A DNA stretch of 64,000 bases from Alphaproteobacteria bacterium (GCA_024742485.1 JANSYK010000002.1:1798001-1862000), one strand, 5' to 3'; numbered from the stretch's first letter, positions 17,849 to 27,547 are shown. Translations and numbers: made by a program. The notes: generated by a model not told the origin, from the sequence alone.

Positions 17849-18625
17849 ATGAAGAAGGCCGTGAAAAAGCAGACCTATTCGGCTCCGGCTCTGGAAAAGG
17901 GGCTCGACATCATCGAGCTGCTGTCGAATCAGGAAACGGGCATGAGCCAATCGGAGATCGCGCGGGCGCTCGGTCGGTCCGTTGGCGAGATCTTCCGGAT
18001 GCTTGTCGTGCTGATGGAACGTGGTTATGTGGCGCTGGAGCCGTTGAGTGACCGCTATGTGCTGACCACCTATCTCTTCGAAATCTCCCACCGCATTCCC
18101 AAAATCCGTCGGTTGACGGCGTTCGCTGGACCGTTGATGCGCGCAATGGTCAAGACCATCAACCAGTCCTCACATCTGGCGATCCTCAATGATGACAGCA
18201 TCCTTGTTGTGGGTCAGGTGGATTCTCCCGGCAATAACACGATGGCCGTTCGGCTGGGCGCCAAGATCGATCTGTGGTCGGCATCGTCGGGTCGGGTGAT
18301 CCTGGCACACATTCCCGAAGAGGAGGTGGATTCCTATTTTGCCAACGTGCCGCTTCCTCCGGGCATGAATGAGGAGGCTGTGCGCAAGGACCTGCAGCTC
18401 ATTCGTGAAAAGGGACATGAGGTGCGCGACAGTTTCGTGGTGCGCGGCGTGGTCAATGTGTCGGTGCCCGTGATCGATCATTCAGGGCGCGCGGTCGCTG
18501 CATTGACGATCCCTCATATCGAAAAATACCGTGATCCGGTCACTTTTGAGGACTGTCGCAAGGAGCTGATCGCGACGGCCCGGGAACTGACCCGGAGCCT
18601 CGGGGGCGGGACCATCGAGACCTGA
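17849..18625 (+). CDS. IclR-family transcriptional regulator
   Basis: Regulator of 258 residues: an N-terminal winged helix (about 10-72, ALEKGLDIIELLSN then SQSEIARALGRSVGEIFRML) and a C-terminal IclR effector domain (about 85-250) ending in the usual conserved region VNVSVPVIDHSGRAVAALTIP. It is 45 nt downstream of the reductase gene on the same strand, so probably co-transcribed. It is a good candidate to sense a sugar acid and act on the palindrome at 16648. Confidence 0.92.
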   Translation: MKKAVKKQTYSAPALEKGLDIIELLSNQETGMSQSEIARALGRSVGEIFRMLVVLMERGYVALEPLSDRYVLTTYLFEISHRIPKIRRLTAFAGPLMRAMVKTINQSSHLAILNDDSILVVGQVDSPGNNTMAVRLGAKIDLWSASSGRVILAHIPEEEVDSYFANVPLPPGMNEEAVRKDLQLIREKGHEVRDSFVVRGVVNVSVPVIDHSGRAVAALTIPHIEKYRDPVTFEDCRKELIATARELTRSLGGGTIET

Positions 18626-18791
18626 GTCCGGTGGCACAGTTTCTGCGGTGACAGGAACCGCGATCCCATCAATCCACTGAGATCATGAACCATCGATTTC
18701 GAACGCCGGAATCGCTGGTCGGTTTCTGCTGGACATGACTGTACACATATGTCTAGTCTTCATTTGGGCAGGTTCAGTCGGGAGCGAGCGG

Positions 18792-21203
18792 ATGAAATCT
18801 CACTATCGTGTCGTGGTCATCGGGGGCGGCGTTGTCGGAGCATCCGTGCTCTACCATCTGGCAAAGTTTGGCTGGGATGATGTGGCCCTGGTCGAACGAT
18901 CCGTTTTGACTGCGGGATCCAGCTGGCACGCCGCTGGCGGATTTCACGCCCTGAACGCAGACCCGAACATTGCCGCCCTCCAGGCCTATACGATAGACCT
19001 TCTTGGCGAAATCGAACGCGAGAGCGGCCATTCCGTCGGTATGCACATGACAGGTGGTCTGACACTTGCCGGCACGCCGGATCGCTGGGAGTGGCTGCAG
19101 TCGGCCTATCGCGTGTTTCAAAGCATCGGTATCGAGGATGTTCGTCTGGTCACGCCGCAGGAGGCTGGTGAGCTGTGTCCGATCATGTCGACCGACGGCA
19201 TTCTGGGCGGCATGTGGGCCGATCGCGAAGGCTATATCGACACCACCGGAACGGTTCATGCCTATGCCGGCGCCGCGCGCAAAAATGGTGCCACGATCAT
19301 TGAGCACAATCGCGTACTCGAATTGCATCCGACCGCCGAAGGGTGGCAGGTCGTCACCGAAAAGGGCACCATATCCTGTGAGCATGTGGTCAATGCCGGC
19401 GGTCTGTGGGCGAAACAGGTAGGCCGCATGGCGGGCATCGAATTGCCCGTCTCGCCGCTCGAACATCACTACCTCCTGACCGAAACCATCCCGGAAGTGG
19501 AGGCACTGGAAAGGGAGTTGCCGCTGGTCGTCGACCTGGAAGGCTTCACCTATATGCGGCAGGATCTGAAGGGCATGCTGCTTGGCATATACGAGATCAA
19601 GCATCAGCACTGGATGATGGATGGTGCGCCCTGGGACTATGGAATTGAACTGCTGCAGGAAAACATCGACCGAATCGAGCATGAGCTGACCCTGGGATTC
19701 GAGCGATATCCGGTGCTGCAGACTGCGGGTGTCAAGAATTGGGTCAATGGTGCATTTACCTTCTCGCCCGACGGAAATCCGCTGGTCGGGCCGGTGCGGG
19801 GCAAACGCAACTACTGGTGTGCCTGCGCGGTCATGGCCGGGTTCCTGCAGGGCGGAGGGGTCGGCAAATCCCTTGCCGAGTGGATGATTCACGGTGAACC
19901 CGAGGCCGACGTCTTCGGGATGGATGTTGCCCGCTATGGCGATTTTGCCAACAACAAGCGATTCATCAAGGAAACAACCGGCCAGTTCTACACCCGCCGG
20001 TTCGTGATGACCTATCCGAACGAACAATTGCCGGCCGGCCGACCGCTCAAAATGGCGCCCGCCCATGACGCGATGACCGAGGCGGGTTGCAAATGGGGCG
20101 TCAGCTGGGGCCTGGAAGTACCGCTCTATTTTGCCGAAAGCGGCTTTGCGGAAACGCCCAGCCTGAAACGCTCCAACGCCCACGACATTGTCGCTCGGGA
20201 GTGCAGGGCCGTACGCGGCGGCGTCGGCCTTGTGGATATTTCAGGGTTCTCCCGGTTTGAGGTGAGCGGGCCGAATGCACAGGTCTGGCTTGATCGCCTG
20301 ATGGCCTCCCGGCTTCCCGGGCCTGGCCGTGCGCGCCTGGCGCCGATGTTGTCGCCGCAGGGCAAATTGAAGGGCGACCTGACCGTTTTCAACTGGGGCG
20401 ACGGCACCTGGTGGATTATGGGCAGCTACTACCTTCGCGCTTGGCACATGCGCTGGTTCAGCGATCATCTGGATGACGGGGTTGTAATCGAGGATGTGTC
20501 CGACCGGATGGTTGGCTTCGCGCTGGCTGGACCCAAATCGCGCGACGTCCTGGAGCGGGCAACGGATGCCGATGTCAGTCACGAAGCCCTGCCTTTCATG
20601 GGGTGCACATCGATGGATATCGGCCTGATCCGGGCAAGGGTCGGCCGTCTATCGGTCACCGGAGAGCTTGGCTATGAAATTCACTGTACCGCCGCTGAAC
20701 ACATTGCGCTCCGACGTATCCTGCTGGAGGCCGGTGCTGATTCCGGAATCACCGAGTTTGGCTATAATGCTCTGTTGAGCCTGCGGCTTGAGAAGAGCTT
20801 CGGCATTTGGTCCACGGAATTCACGCAGGGATACACGGCCGCAATGACAGGCATGGACCGCTGGATTGATTGGCAGAAGAATGGCTTCATTGGCCGCGAG
20901 GCGGCTGAGACGGAGCGCAACTCCAACGGACCCGAACAACGTCTGGTGACGTTGGAAGTGGATGCAGACAACGCCGATGCCAGCGGTTTTGAACCGGTCT
21001 GGCGCGATGGAAACTGCGTCGGTTTTGTCACATCCGGCGGCTACGGACACACGATTGAAAAGTCGCTCGCAATGGCGCTGGTGGACACAATCCATGCGGT
21101 GGAAGGCACGGAATTGACTGTGCATGTGGTTGGCGTCGAACGTCCGGCCCGCGTCATCGCGCCATCGCCCTATGATCCGGACGGAAAAGCTGTGCGCTTG
21201 TAA
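18792..21203 (+). CDS. FAD-dependent oxidoreductase fused to GcvT domain (dimethylglycine dehydrogenase-like)
   Basis: Two-part enzyme of 803 residues. An N-terminal DAO-type FAD domain (GGGVVGAS near 11-18; covalent-FAD-type SSWHAAGGFHA near 53-63) covers about the first 400 residues. A C-terminal aminomethyltransferase (GcvT) half follows, with VGLVDISGFSRFEVSGPNA and GELGYEIHC. Such enzymes oxidatively demethylate dimethylglycine, sarcosine or related amines and pass formaldehyde to tetrahydrofolate. The start is set at the ATG at 18792 after GGGAGCGAGCGG; the open frame begins at 18735. Paired with the next flavoprotein it suggests betaine or methylamine use. Confidence 0.9.
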   Translation: MKSHYRVVVIGGGVVGASVLYHLAKFGWDDVALVERSVLTAGSSWHAAGGFHALNADPNIAALQAYTIDLLGEIERESGHSVGMHMTGGLTLAGTPDRWEWLQSAYRVFQSIGIEDVRLVTPQEAGELCPIMSTDGILGGMWADREGYIDTTGTVHAYAGAARKNGATIIEHNRVLELHPTAEGWQVVTEKGTISCEHVVNAGGLWAKQVGRMAGIELPVSPLEHHYLLTETIPEVEALERELPLVVDLEGFTYMRQDLKGMLLGIYEIKHQHWMMDGAPWDYGIELLQENIDRIEHELTLGFERYPVLQTAGVKNWVNGAFTFSPDGNPLVGPVRGKRNYWCACAVMAGFLQGGGVGKSLAEWMIHGEPEADVFGMDVARYGDFANNKRFIKETTGQFYTRRFVMTYPNEQLPAGRPLKMAPAHDAMTEAGCKWGVSWGLEVPLYFAESGFAETPSLKRSNAHDIVARECRAVRGGVGLVDISGFSRFEVSGPNAQVWLDRLMASRLPGPGRARLAPMLSPQGKLKGDLTVFNWGDGTWWIMGSYYLRAWHMRWFSDHLDDGVVIEDVSDRMVGFALAGPKSRDVLERATDADVSHEALPFMGCTSMDIGLIRARVGRLSVTGELGYEIHCTAAEHIALRRILLEAGADSGITEFGYNALLSLRLEKSFGIWSTEFTQGYTAAMTGMDRWIDWQKNGFIGREAAETERNSNGPEQRLVTLEVDADNADASGFEPVWRDGNCVGFVTSGGYGHTIEKSLAMALVDTIHAVEGTELTVHVVGVERPARVIAPSPYDPDGKAVRL

Positions 21204-21263
21204 CCCAATTGCCGGGTGGGACATTCCGGCCTCCTAGATATTTGATGCGGAAGGATTTGGCCT

Positions 21264-22571
21264 ATGACGACAACAACTGACGCAATCATCATCGGCACCG
21301 GTGTCATCGGGACGGCGATTGCCCTGGAACTCTCCAGGAAGGGCTTGAAAACCGTGTCCGTCGACCGCAATACGCAGATAGGACACGGTTCCACCGCTGG
21401 CTCATGCGCCATCATCAGAATGCACTACTCCACATTCGACGGAACGGCCTTTGCCTACGAAGGTTACCATTACTGGCGCGATTGGGCCGACTATCTGGGG
21501 CTTTCAAGCAATGCGGATCTTGCCAAGTTCGTGGAGTGCGGTTGCCTGGTCATGAAGACCGATGGGAACGGTCAACTCGTCAAACACATGGAAAACAGCG
21601 CTGCCCTTGGATGTCCTTTCGAGGAATGGTCCGGCGAGGCGATCGTCGAGCGCCTGCCGATCTATTCACTCGAAAGTTTTCAACCGGCAAGAACCAGGGA
21701 CGATCCCGCATTCGGTCAGCCCAACGGCAGCAGGCTCAAGGGCGGTGTGTTCTGGCCCAATGCCGGCTATGTGACGGATCCGGCGCTGTCCGCACAAAAC
21801 ATGGCCGAGGCGGCCGTGCAAAATGGTGCGGCCTTCAGGATGGGTGAGACCATTACCGGTATCCTGTCGGCCGGAGGCCGGGTCACCGGTGTGAAACTGG
21901 CCTCGGGCGAGCAGATCGCCGCGCCGATCGTGGTCAATGTCGCCGGTCCCGGTTCGTCCTTCATCAACGAAATGGCCGGCGTCCTCGATGACATGACCAT
22001 CACGACACGGCCTTTGCGCCAGGAAGTGGTGCATGTGCCGGCGCCGGATGGCTTCGACTTCGAAAAAAACGGCACCATCGTATCCGACAGCGATATCGCC
22101 TGTTACTGCCGCCCCGAACATGGAAATCATATTCTGGTCGGTAGCGAGGATCCGGCCTGTGACACCCACCAATGGGTTGCCAGCGACACGGATTATGATC
22201 GCGAATTCACCGATCAATGGACCACCCAGGCCATGCGGTACGGACAGCGCGTGCCGTCCCTCGGCATTCCGCAGAACGCCCGCGGTGTCGTCGATTTGTA
22301 CGACGCGTCAACGGACTGGATTCCAATTTATGACAAGTCACAATTGTCCGGTTTCTACATGGCCTGCGGCAGCAGCGGCAATCAGTACAAGAACGCACCG
22401 ATTGCCGGAAAGATGATGGCCGAGCTGATCGAATATTGTGAAAACGGCAATGACCATGACACCGCACCGCTGCACTACACTCTTCCTTATATCGCGCGGA
22501 AGATCGATGTCGGTTTCTACTCTCGCAAACGCGAAATCAACAGGGAATCAAGTTTTTCGGTGCTGGGATGA
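21264..22571 (+). CDS. FAD-dependent oxidoreductase, DAO/sarcosine oxidase-like
   Basis: Single-domain DAO flavoprotein of 435 residues with the FAD-binding IIIGTGVIGTAIALELSRKG at the N-terminus and a late WIPIYDKSQLSGFYMACGSSG segment. Proteins of this group oxidise N-methylated amino acids or D-amino acids. It lies 60 nt after the dimethylglycine-dehydrogenase-like gene on the same strand, with AAGGATTTGG as ribosome site. The end of the protein is convergent with the TetR gene, 40 nt away. Confidence 0.9.
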   Translation: MTTTTDAIIIGTGVIGTAIALELSRKGLKTVSVDRNTQIGHGSTAGSCAIIRMHYSTFDGTAFAYEGYHYWRDWADYLGLSSNADLAKFVECGCLVMKTDGNGQLVKHMENSAALGCPFEEWSGEAIVERLPIYSLESFQPARTRDDPAFGQPNGSRLKGGVFWPNAGYVTDPALSAQNMAEAAVQNGAAFRMGETITGILSAGGRVTGVKLASGEQIAAPIVVNVAGPGSSFINEMAGVLDDMTITTRPLRQEVVHVPAPDGFDFEKNGTIVSDSDIACYCRPEHGNHILVGSEDPACDTHQWVASDTDYDREFTDQWTTQAMRYGQRVPSLGIPQNARGVVDLYDASTDWIPIYDKSQLSGFYMACGSSGNQYKNAPIAGKMMAELIEYCENGNDHDTAPLHYTLPYIARKIDVGFYSRKREINRESSFSVLG

Positions 22572-22611
22572 ACCGGTATCTGATATGGCACCGGAGACAG
22601 CAGCACAAACG

Positions 22612-23268
22612 TTAGCGCCCGCTTGACGTCCGCTTGACGGCCATGCGGCGAAAACGATCCAGTTCTGCGTCGGCAGCTTCCTCTCCGGTGAAGCTCTTCA
22701 CATAGGAATCGAGAAAGGAGAGGCGGCGATCCATCGGTTCGTGAACGTCGAGCGCGTAATATCCCACCTGCATGTAATAAAGGACGCGGGCACGAATGAA
22801 TGCTTCGGGATCGCCATAGCCGTGGCGCCGAAACATCGATGTGATCGCCGCAATCCGCGCTTCGTCGGCGCGATCAACCAGCCGCCTGACATCGGACGAT
22901 CGTCGAGCCCATTCGCGAATGGCAAAATCAAGTCCCGGGTCAAACAGCTTTTCATCAACCCAGCATTCGAAAACGCCGAGAACGGCGGCCGTGATCGAAC
23001 CGGTGTCGCGACTGGCCCGCTCAACAATGCTGATGGTGTTTCTGTTTTCCCAGTTGTCCAGGAGGTGATCGAGCAATTCCTGTCGGTCCTTGAAAAACCA
23101 GTAGAAGCTGGAACGCGACACGTTCAGCCTCTGCGCCAGGTTCATGACCTTGACGCTCTCGACACCGTCTCGCACGAGAATGCTGGTTGCAAGCCCGATC
23201 CAGTCATCCTTGACCGTGCGCTTCGTGCCTTCAATCTCGGACAGTGCTCCGTCGGTCGCGCCGGTCAT
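22612..23268 (-). CDS. TetR/AcrR-family transcriptional regulator
   Basis: Regulator of 218 residues from the ATG at 23268; the open frame runs to 23454, but the added residues look non-coding. The N-terminal TetR HTH is clear: VKVMNLAQRLNVSRSSFYWFFKDRQELLDHLLDNW (about residues 40-74). The C-terminal ligand domain is helical and variable. It is convergent with the two amine-oxidising flavoproteins, so it may control them or the acyltransferase gene that lies upstream on the same strand. Confidence 0.9.
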   Translation of the reverse strand: MTGATDGALSEIEGTKRTVKDDWIGLATSILVRDGVESVKVMNLAQRLNVSRSSFYWFFKDRQELLDHLLDNWENRNTISIVERASRDTGSITAAVLGVFECWVDEKLFDPGLDFAIREWARRSSDVRRLVDRADEARIAAITSMFRRHGYGDPEAFIRARVLYYMQVGYYALDVHEPMDRRLSFLDSYVKSFTGEEAADAELDRFRRMAVKRTSSGR

Positions 23269-23329
23269 GGGTCCTGGCCCTAAGTGTCTCTTTCGAGCAG
23301 TTTTTAGTCTGTTTCGTTGCGATAAGCCA

Positions 23330-24811
23330 TCATGGATTTTCACGTTCGAGGGTTGCCCGCTTCTCCAGGGCATCCACAATGTGAGCAATCGAATTTGCGT
23401 AATATTCAAGCAGCAACTGCTCCTTGAGATTGGCGCGGTAAAGTCCGTCCTCATTGGACTCCATGATGTGGCGCAGCTTCAGCATGCGGATGCCCGTTTC
23501 GAGTGTGTAGTCACGGTCTTCATGTGGGATGTAGACAAAATATCCGGCCTGTTCGATCCGTTGCATCAGGTCGAACACCTTTGATTTGAGTTCCAGGTCG
23601 CCCATCCAGTGGTCTTCATTTTCCAGCAGGACGGTGGCGACAAGGGCGACGGGAAGCACCGGAATAATGCGCCCGATTTCTTCCAGCAACTGCTCACCCA
23701 GTTTCTGCACGCCTGCAAATCGTGCTTCCCGGGCCTTGCGTTCCACCGGGTCACCGGTTTCGATATAGGTGGAAAAATCAATACCGTTGCGTTTGGCGAA
23801 TGCGGTCAGCGATATCGGTTCTCCAAAGGAAACACAGGCATGGCCGTACCGGTATAGCTTACCTTGCAACCGCAGTTTGACCAGATGTGTCAAAAAGCCG
23901 ACTGCACCCGACATGCGAAATCGGAAATCCCGACCGGTGGCCTGTTTCTCCTGCTTTGCGGTCAGCATGCGATCCTCCAGCACCCGGTCGTAATTGATGC
24001 CGACGGGAATGAAGACAATGTCCTTGCTGCCATCGGCCTTGAAGCCGGACACCATGTAGGACAGCAGTCCGAGCTTCGGTTCGCGAAGTGTTCCGTCCGG
24101 CGACAAGCCGCCCTCCGGAAAAACCGCCTGTGTAACGCCCTCCTTGGTCGCTTTGCGGACATAGGCGGCCAGCACGCGGCGATAGAGTTGGTTCTTCGAA
24201 TTGCGCCGGATGAAATAGGCACCCATGGATCGCAGGAGCGAATGAAGAAAAATCACCTGTGCCCATTCGCCCACGGCATAGGATAGAGATGCCCTGCCGG
24301 AGGCCAGATAGGTGACAAGAACGTAGTCCATGTTGGAGCGGTGGTTCATCACGAACACCACCGATGCGTTGCCCGCTATGTTCTTGAATGCTTCATCATG
24401 CGTATAACCGAGATGGACCCGATAGGTGAACTCCGACAGCCATTTTGCAGCCCGGGTCCCGATGCCGAAATAGGTCAGAGGCGAAAAGGACGGGACGATC
24501 TCGGCCGCGTATCGACGCACTTCCTTCATGATGACAGCACGCGGTTTTCCGGTGGTCTGATGTTCCTGATCTACCGCCTCGATAACATCGGGATCATAGA
24601 GCAACTGGTCGATCAAGCCTTGTTTTCGCGCCAGCTTGAACGGCTGGATCTGAAGATCAAGACGAGTGTTCAGTTCATCGATGGCATCATTGACGCGGCG
24701 ACGGAAATACCACCGCACCCCGGGCGCAAATATGCGGTCAAAAACCGCGACGGTCGCCAGAATCCCCAAGAACAGAACCAACCAGAACGGAAGCGTTATC
24801 GCATCCGACAT
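23330..24811 (-). CDS. PlsB-like glycerol-3-phosphate acyltransferase
   Basis: Membrane-bound acyltransferase of 493 residues. A hydrophobic N-terminal segment (about 5-27) precedes a PlsC/GPAT domain with the catalytic NHRSNMDY (His157-x4-Asp162) and the FPEGG motif (231-235). Sequence and size match the shorter alphaproteobacterial PlsB-type proteins rather than E. coli PlsB (about 807 residues). It would acylate glycerol-3-phosphate at the membrane in phospholipid synthesis. Ribosome site CGGGAGGAATTGGG precedes the start. Its surroundings are not lipid genes. Confidence 0.85.
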   Translation of the reverse strand: MSDAITLPFWLVLFLGILATVAVFDRIFAPGVRWYFRRRVNDAIDELNTRLDLQIQPFKLARKQGLIDQLLYDPDVIEAVDQEHQTTGKPRAVIMKEVRRYAAEIVPSFSPLTYFGIGTRAAKWLSEFTYRVHLGYTHDEAFKNIAGNASVVFVMNHRSNMDYVLVTYLASGRASLSYAVGEWAQVIFLHSLLRSMGAYFIRRNSKNQLYRRVLAAYVRKATKEGVTQAVFPEGGLSPDGTLREPKLGLLSYMVSGFKADGSKDIVFIPVGINYDRVLEDRMLTAKQEKQATGRDFRFRMSGAVGFLTHLVKLRLQGKLYRYGHACVSFGEPISLTAFAKRNGIDFSTYIETGDPVERKAREARFAGVQKLGEQLLEEIGRIIPVLPVALVATVLLENEDHWMGDLELKSKVFDLMQRIEQAGYFVYIPHEDRDYTLETGIRMLKLRHIMESNEDGLYRANLKEQLLLEYYANSIAHIVDALEKRATLERENP

Positions 24812-24953
24812 GTCCCAATTCCTCCCGAGTGCTCAGTCATTAGCCTACCGGGAATAAGGCCCGGTGTATATCACAGGAACAAGACCAGTTTCATCCGATC
24901 CCGATGCATTGTGTCTTACCAGTTAGCTGATCAAACAGTGTTGCTCGACTTTG

Positions 24954-25005
24954 TGGTGTATTGAAGAAAATATCAACTATAAAAAGAATAATTGATAATA
25001 CACCA
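24954..25005. repeat. Nested inverted repeat in AT-rich promoter region
   Basis: Perfect 9-bp arms TGGTGTATT (24954-24962) and AATACACCA (24997-25005) enclose a second pair, ATCAA (24972-24976) and TTGAT (24992-24996), with an AT-rich 15-nt loop. It could be a dimeric operator or a long imperfect RNA hairpin. Confidence 0.5.
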
Positions 25006-25026
25006 AAATAATTCCTATTAACCGAT

Positions 25027-25048
25027 GCTTACGAATATTTCCGTAAGC
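25027..25048. repeat. Inverted repeat GCTTACG / CGTAAGC
   Basis: Perfect 7-bp arms (25027-25033 and 25042-25048) around eight AT-rich bases, about 100 nt before the PAS gene start. It could be an operator or a 5' leader hairpin. Confidence 0.5.
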
Positions 25049-25144
25049 TGCACTAATGAAGAATTTTATGCCCGCGATTCGCCATTCCGGGTTGCCCGGA
25101 GATCTGGTGTGGTGCATGCGGCGCGAATATCGGAATGAGTCGTC

Positions 25145-26377
25145 ATGAGCGCATTGCTGGCCGAGGTTGAAGCTGAACGGGTTCCAACGGGTGAAGAAGT
25201 CGATTTCTCTTTCGATGAATTGTTTTTTTCCCGTACGGACGAACGTGGGATCATTCTCTCCGGCAACAGCGTCTTCCAGCGCGTCAGCTGTTATTCCTGG
25301 GATGAGATCCTCAACAAGCCGCACAAGCTGATACGACACGATGATATGCCGAAGGCCGTTTTCTGGCTGCTGTGGGATACCATCAAGAAGGGTCAACCGA
25401 TCGGGGCCTATGTAAAGAACCGGGCAAAGGACGGGCGGCATTACTGGGTCTTTGCAACGGTCACGCCTGTTGACGGCGGGTATCTGTCCGTTCGGCTCAA
25501 GCCCGGGAGCGATCTGTTTCACACGGTCAAGGCGGCCTACGCGGAACTGCGGGCAGTGGAGATGGAAACCAAACCCAAACCGGAGGAAAGTGCGGCAATA
25601 TTGTTGTCCCGGTTGAGAGAACTCGGATTTCGAGACTATGGCGCCTTCATGTCCGAGGCGATGAGCCAGGAGATGAAGGAACGGGACCGGCGAACCAAAC
25701 AGGACGCGGATTCCCGCATTGCCTCTTTTGATCGGTTGGTGACTTCGGCCAAAGATCTGCTGGACCACGCGGCGAGCATCTTCAAAGCCTATGAATCCAA
25801 TGCCCATGTTCCGCTGAACCTGAAGATACAGGCTTCGCACCTGGGCAGTTCTGGTGCGCCGATGTACGTGATTTCAAACAACTATTCCGCAATTTCGCAA
25901 AGAATTCAGGAGAACATGCAGGACTTCATGGAAGCCGGGAAGCAGGTTGCGCGCACCATCGACGAAGGCTTGTTCCTGGTCGGCACCTCCAGGATTCAAC
26001 GGGAAGTTTTCGAGTTCTTTCAGCAGGACGAACCGAATGATGGCGCAGTGCGTGATCAGGAGATGAAGTATCTGGAGGTTCAGCAACAATCCTATTTCGA
26101 AAAAGCCGGCCAGGGCCTTCATGCCATCGCATCACAAATGAACCAGTTCCAGTCGGCCTGTCGGGAGATGAGAAAACTGACGTCCGGCCTGGAGGTAACC
26201 CGGGTCATGGGAAAAATCGAAAGTGCGGCGCTGGATGCCTCCCTGACCAGCCTGAACGATCTGGTTGATGATTTGGGCCGCTTTCAAAGCGCCATCCTCA
26301 GCGGATTGCGGGAAATCGATCATTCCAACAGCGCCATTCAGGTCGATGTGGAGCAATTGCTGAATGCGAATGGGTGA
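25145..26377 (+). CDS. Soluble Aer-type PAS protein with degenerate chemoreceptor-like region
   Basis: Protein of 410 residues with no signal peptide or membrane segment. Residues about 24-115 are a PAS domain of the Aer kind: ILSGNSVFQRVSCYSWDEI, LIRHDDMPKAVFWLLWDTI, then VKNRAKDGRHYWVFATVTPV; in Aer this domain binds FAD. The rest is long helices. Residues about 224-250 (NLKIQASHLGSSGAPMYVIS) resemble the chemoreceptor hairpin tip with its conserved residues changed, so it may no longer drive CheA. HAMP and membrane anchors of classical receptors are absent. No chemotaxis genes lie nearby. Confidence 0.75.
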   Translation: MSALLAEVEAERVPTGEEVDFSFDELFFSRTDERGIILSGNSVFQRVSCYSWDEILNKPHKLIRHDDMPKAVFWLLWDTIKKGQPIGAYVKNRAKDGRHYWVFATVTPVDGGYLSVRLKPGSDLFHTVKAAYAELRAVEMETKPKPEESAAILLSRLRELGFRDYGAFMSEAMSQEMKERDRRTKQDADSRIASFDRLVTSAKDLLDHAASIFKAYESNAHVPLNLKIQASHLGSSGAPMYVISNNYSAISQRIQENMQDFMEAGKQVARTIDEGLFLVGTSRIQREVFEFFQQDEPNDGAVRDQEMKYLEVQQQSYFEKAGQGLHAIASQMNQFQSACREMRKLTSGLEVTRVMGKIESAALDASLTSLNDLVDDLGRFQSAILSGLREIDHSNSAIQVDVEQLLNANG

Positions 26378-26482
26378 TCCCAAGCGCATCTGACAATGAT
26401 CCGGCCACGTGGTGCCGTATGCGGTCAGCAAACGCAGAAATGGTCGACGGCGTCATACGGGCAGGAACCCGCCCGGTTCGCC

Positions 26483-27547
26483 CTAATCAAGGTCCAGCGT
26501 TGTGCCTGGCACCTTCGTCGATTTGAAACAGGCCTCCACCAGCGCCATTGTCTCATAGGCATCCTCGACCGAGGCATAGAGATGGTCATCTTCGCCGGCA
26601 TCGAAGCGTTGGACGTTTCGCATGGTTCCCATGAAGGCGTCGATGAACCAGCTGCCTTCCAGGGGGATCTGTTCCCATTCGCCGCCATTTGGACACAGCC
26701 ACAGCTCATCTGCCTCGCCATTGGGATAGTCGAAACAGACGCCGAGCTTGACCATCATGGTACCCTCGGTGCCTTCGATGCGAAACCAGGCGGACTGGAA
26801 TTTTCGGCCACATTGGTGATTGTGATTGATCGACATCAGCGCCCGGAGGCGATCGCCATAATCGAGAATGACGGATGTGCGCGTCTGGGCAAAATCCGCG
26901 GCCCTCGGATCGCCGATGCTGCGGGCAAATACGCCCTGAGGATTACCGGCCAGTGCTCGGATCGTGTCGAGATAGTGGATTGAATGAACGGCGATTTCCA
27001 CCCGTTCCATGGGAATGAGGAATGGAAAGAGCGTCCACGGTGTGAAGATGTTGAGATGAACCTCGATCTCCAGCAATTCGCCGATCAGGCCTTTTTTGAT
27101 GGCGTCTTTTGCAGCCATCATCATCGGCGAGAATCGCAGCTGAAAATTGACGGCCGCTTTCAGCCCCTTGTCGCGGCAGATATGCCGAATGGTCCGCGCC
27201 TGCTCCTGGTCCGCACCCATGGGCTTTTGGATCAGGACCGCTGCCCCGTCGGGCAGGTCAGGCAGGATATCCGAAATCACATTGGGCGGGGTTGCGATGT
27301 CGTAGACCACATCAGTCCCATGCTTTGCGACGGCATCCTTCAGCGCTTCATGGACATCGGGAATCGCATGATCCGCGGCAAGGCTCATGGCCCGTGACTG
27401 GTCGGGGTCCGTCACCCCCTGAACAAGAATGTCAGCCTTTTGATAGGCCGGCAGATGGGCATCGCGAATGATGCCACCGGCGCCCACAATGAGGACAGGT
27501 TTGGGTGAGGCCGGTGCCGGCCAGGACTGGTTGAGGTCAACGCTCAT
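26483..27547 (-). CDS. Gfo/Idh/MocA-family oxidoreductase
   Basis: NAD(P)-dependent sugar or cyclitol oxidoreductase of 354 residues. Rossmann motif VGAGGIIRDAHLPAY is near residues 21-35; the usual EKP reads QKPMG here, with the catalytic Lys kept; NFQLRFSP and the later VHSIHYLDTIRALAG are family-like. The start at 27547 has GGGGAACCGAAG in front; the open frame continues to 27634 without a better site. It is divergent from the MaoC operon and probably shares its regulatory region. The substrate is not known. Confidence 0.88.
   Translation of the reverse strand: MSVDLNQSWPAPASPKPVLIVGAGGIIRDAHLPAYQKADILVQGVTDPDQSRAMSLAADHAIPDVHEALKDAVAKHGTDVVYDIATPPNVISDILPDLPDGAAVLIQKPMGADQEQARTIRHICRDKGLKAAVNFQLRFSPMMMAAKDAIKKGLIGELLEIEVHLNIFTPWTLFPFLIPMERVEIAVHSIHYLDTIRALAGNPQGVFARSIGDPRAADFAQTRTSVILDYGDRLRALMSINHNHQCGRKFQSAWFRIEGTEGTMMVKLGVCFDYPNGEADELWLCPNGGEWEQIPLEGSWFIDAFMGTMRNVQRFDAGEDDHLYASVEDAYETMALVEACFKSTKVPGTTLDLD

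Larger units (their letters stand above)
24812..25144. other. 333-bp non-coding gap upstream of PAS protein gene
   Basis: No gene-like frame is seen. The half near the PAS gene is AT-rich and holds two inverted repeats, listed separately at 24954 and 25027. The gap separates divergent genes, so it should contain both promoters. I could not assign -35/-10 boxes with confidence. Confidence 0.6.

Noticed and set aside
18774-20183. 469-residue open frame on the minus strand
   Set aside because: It lies wholly antisense to the dimethylglycine-dehydrogenase-like gene, has no recognisable domain, and its composition (many His, Gln, Arg) is that of a mirror frame in GC-rich DNA.
25145-26377. Minus-strand frame 24977-25840 opposite the PAS gene
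   Set aside because: The plus-strand frame has an unmistakable Aer-type PAS domain; the opposite frame is a mirror without features.
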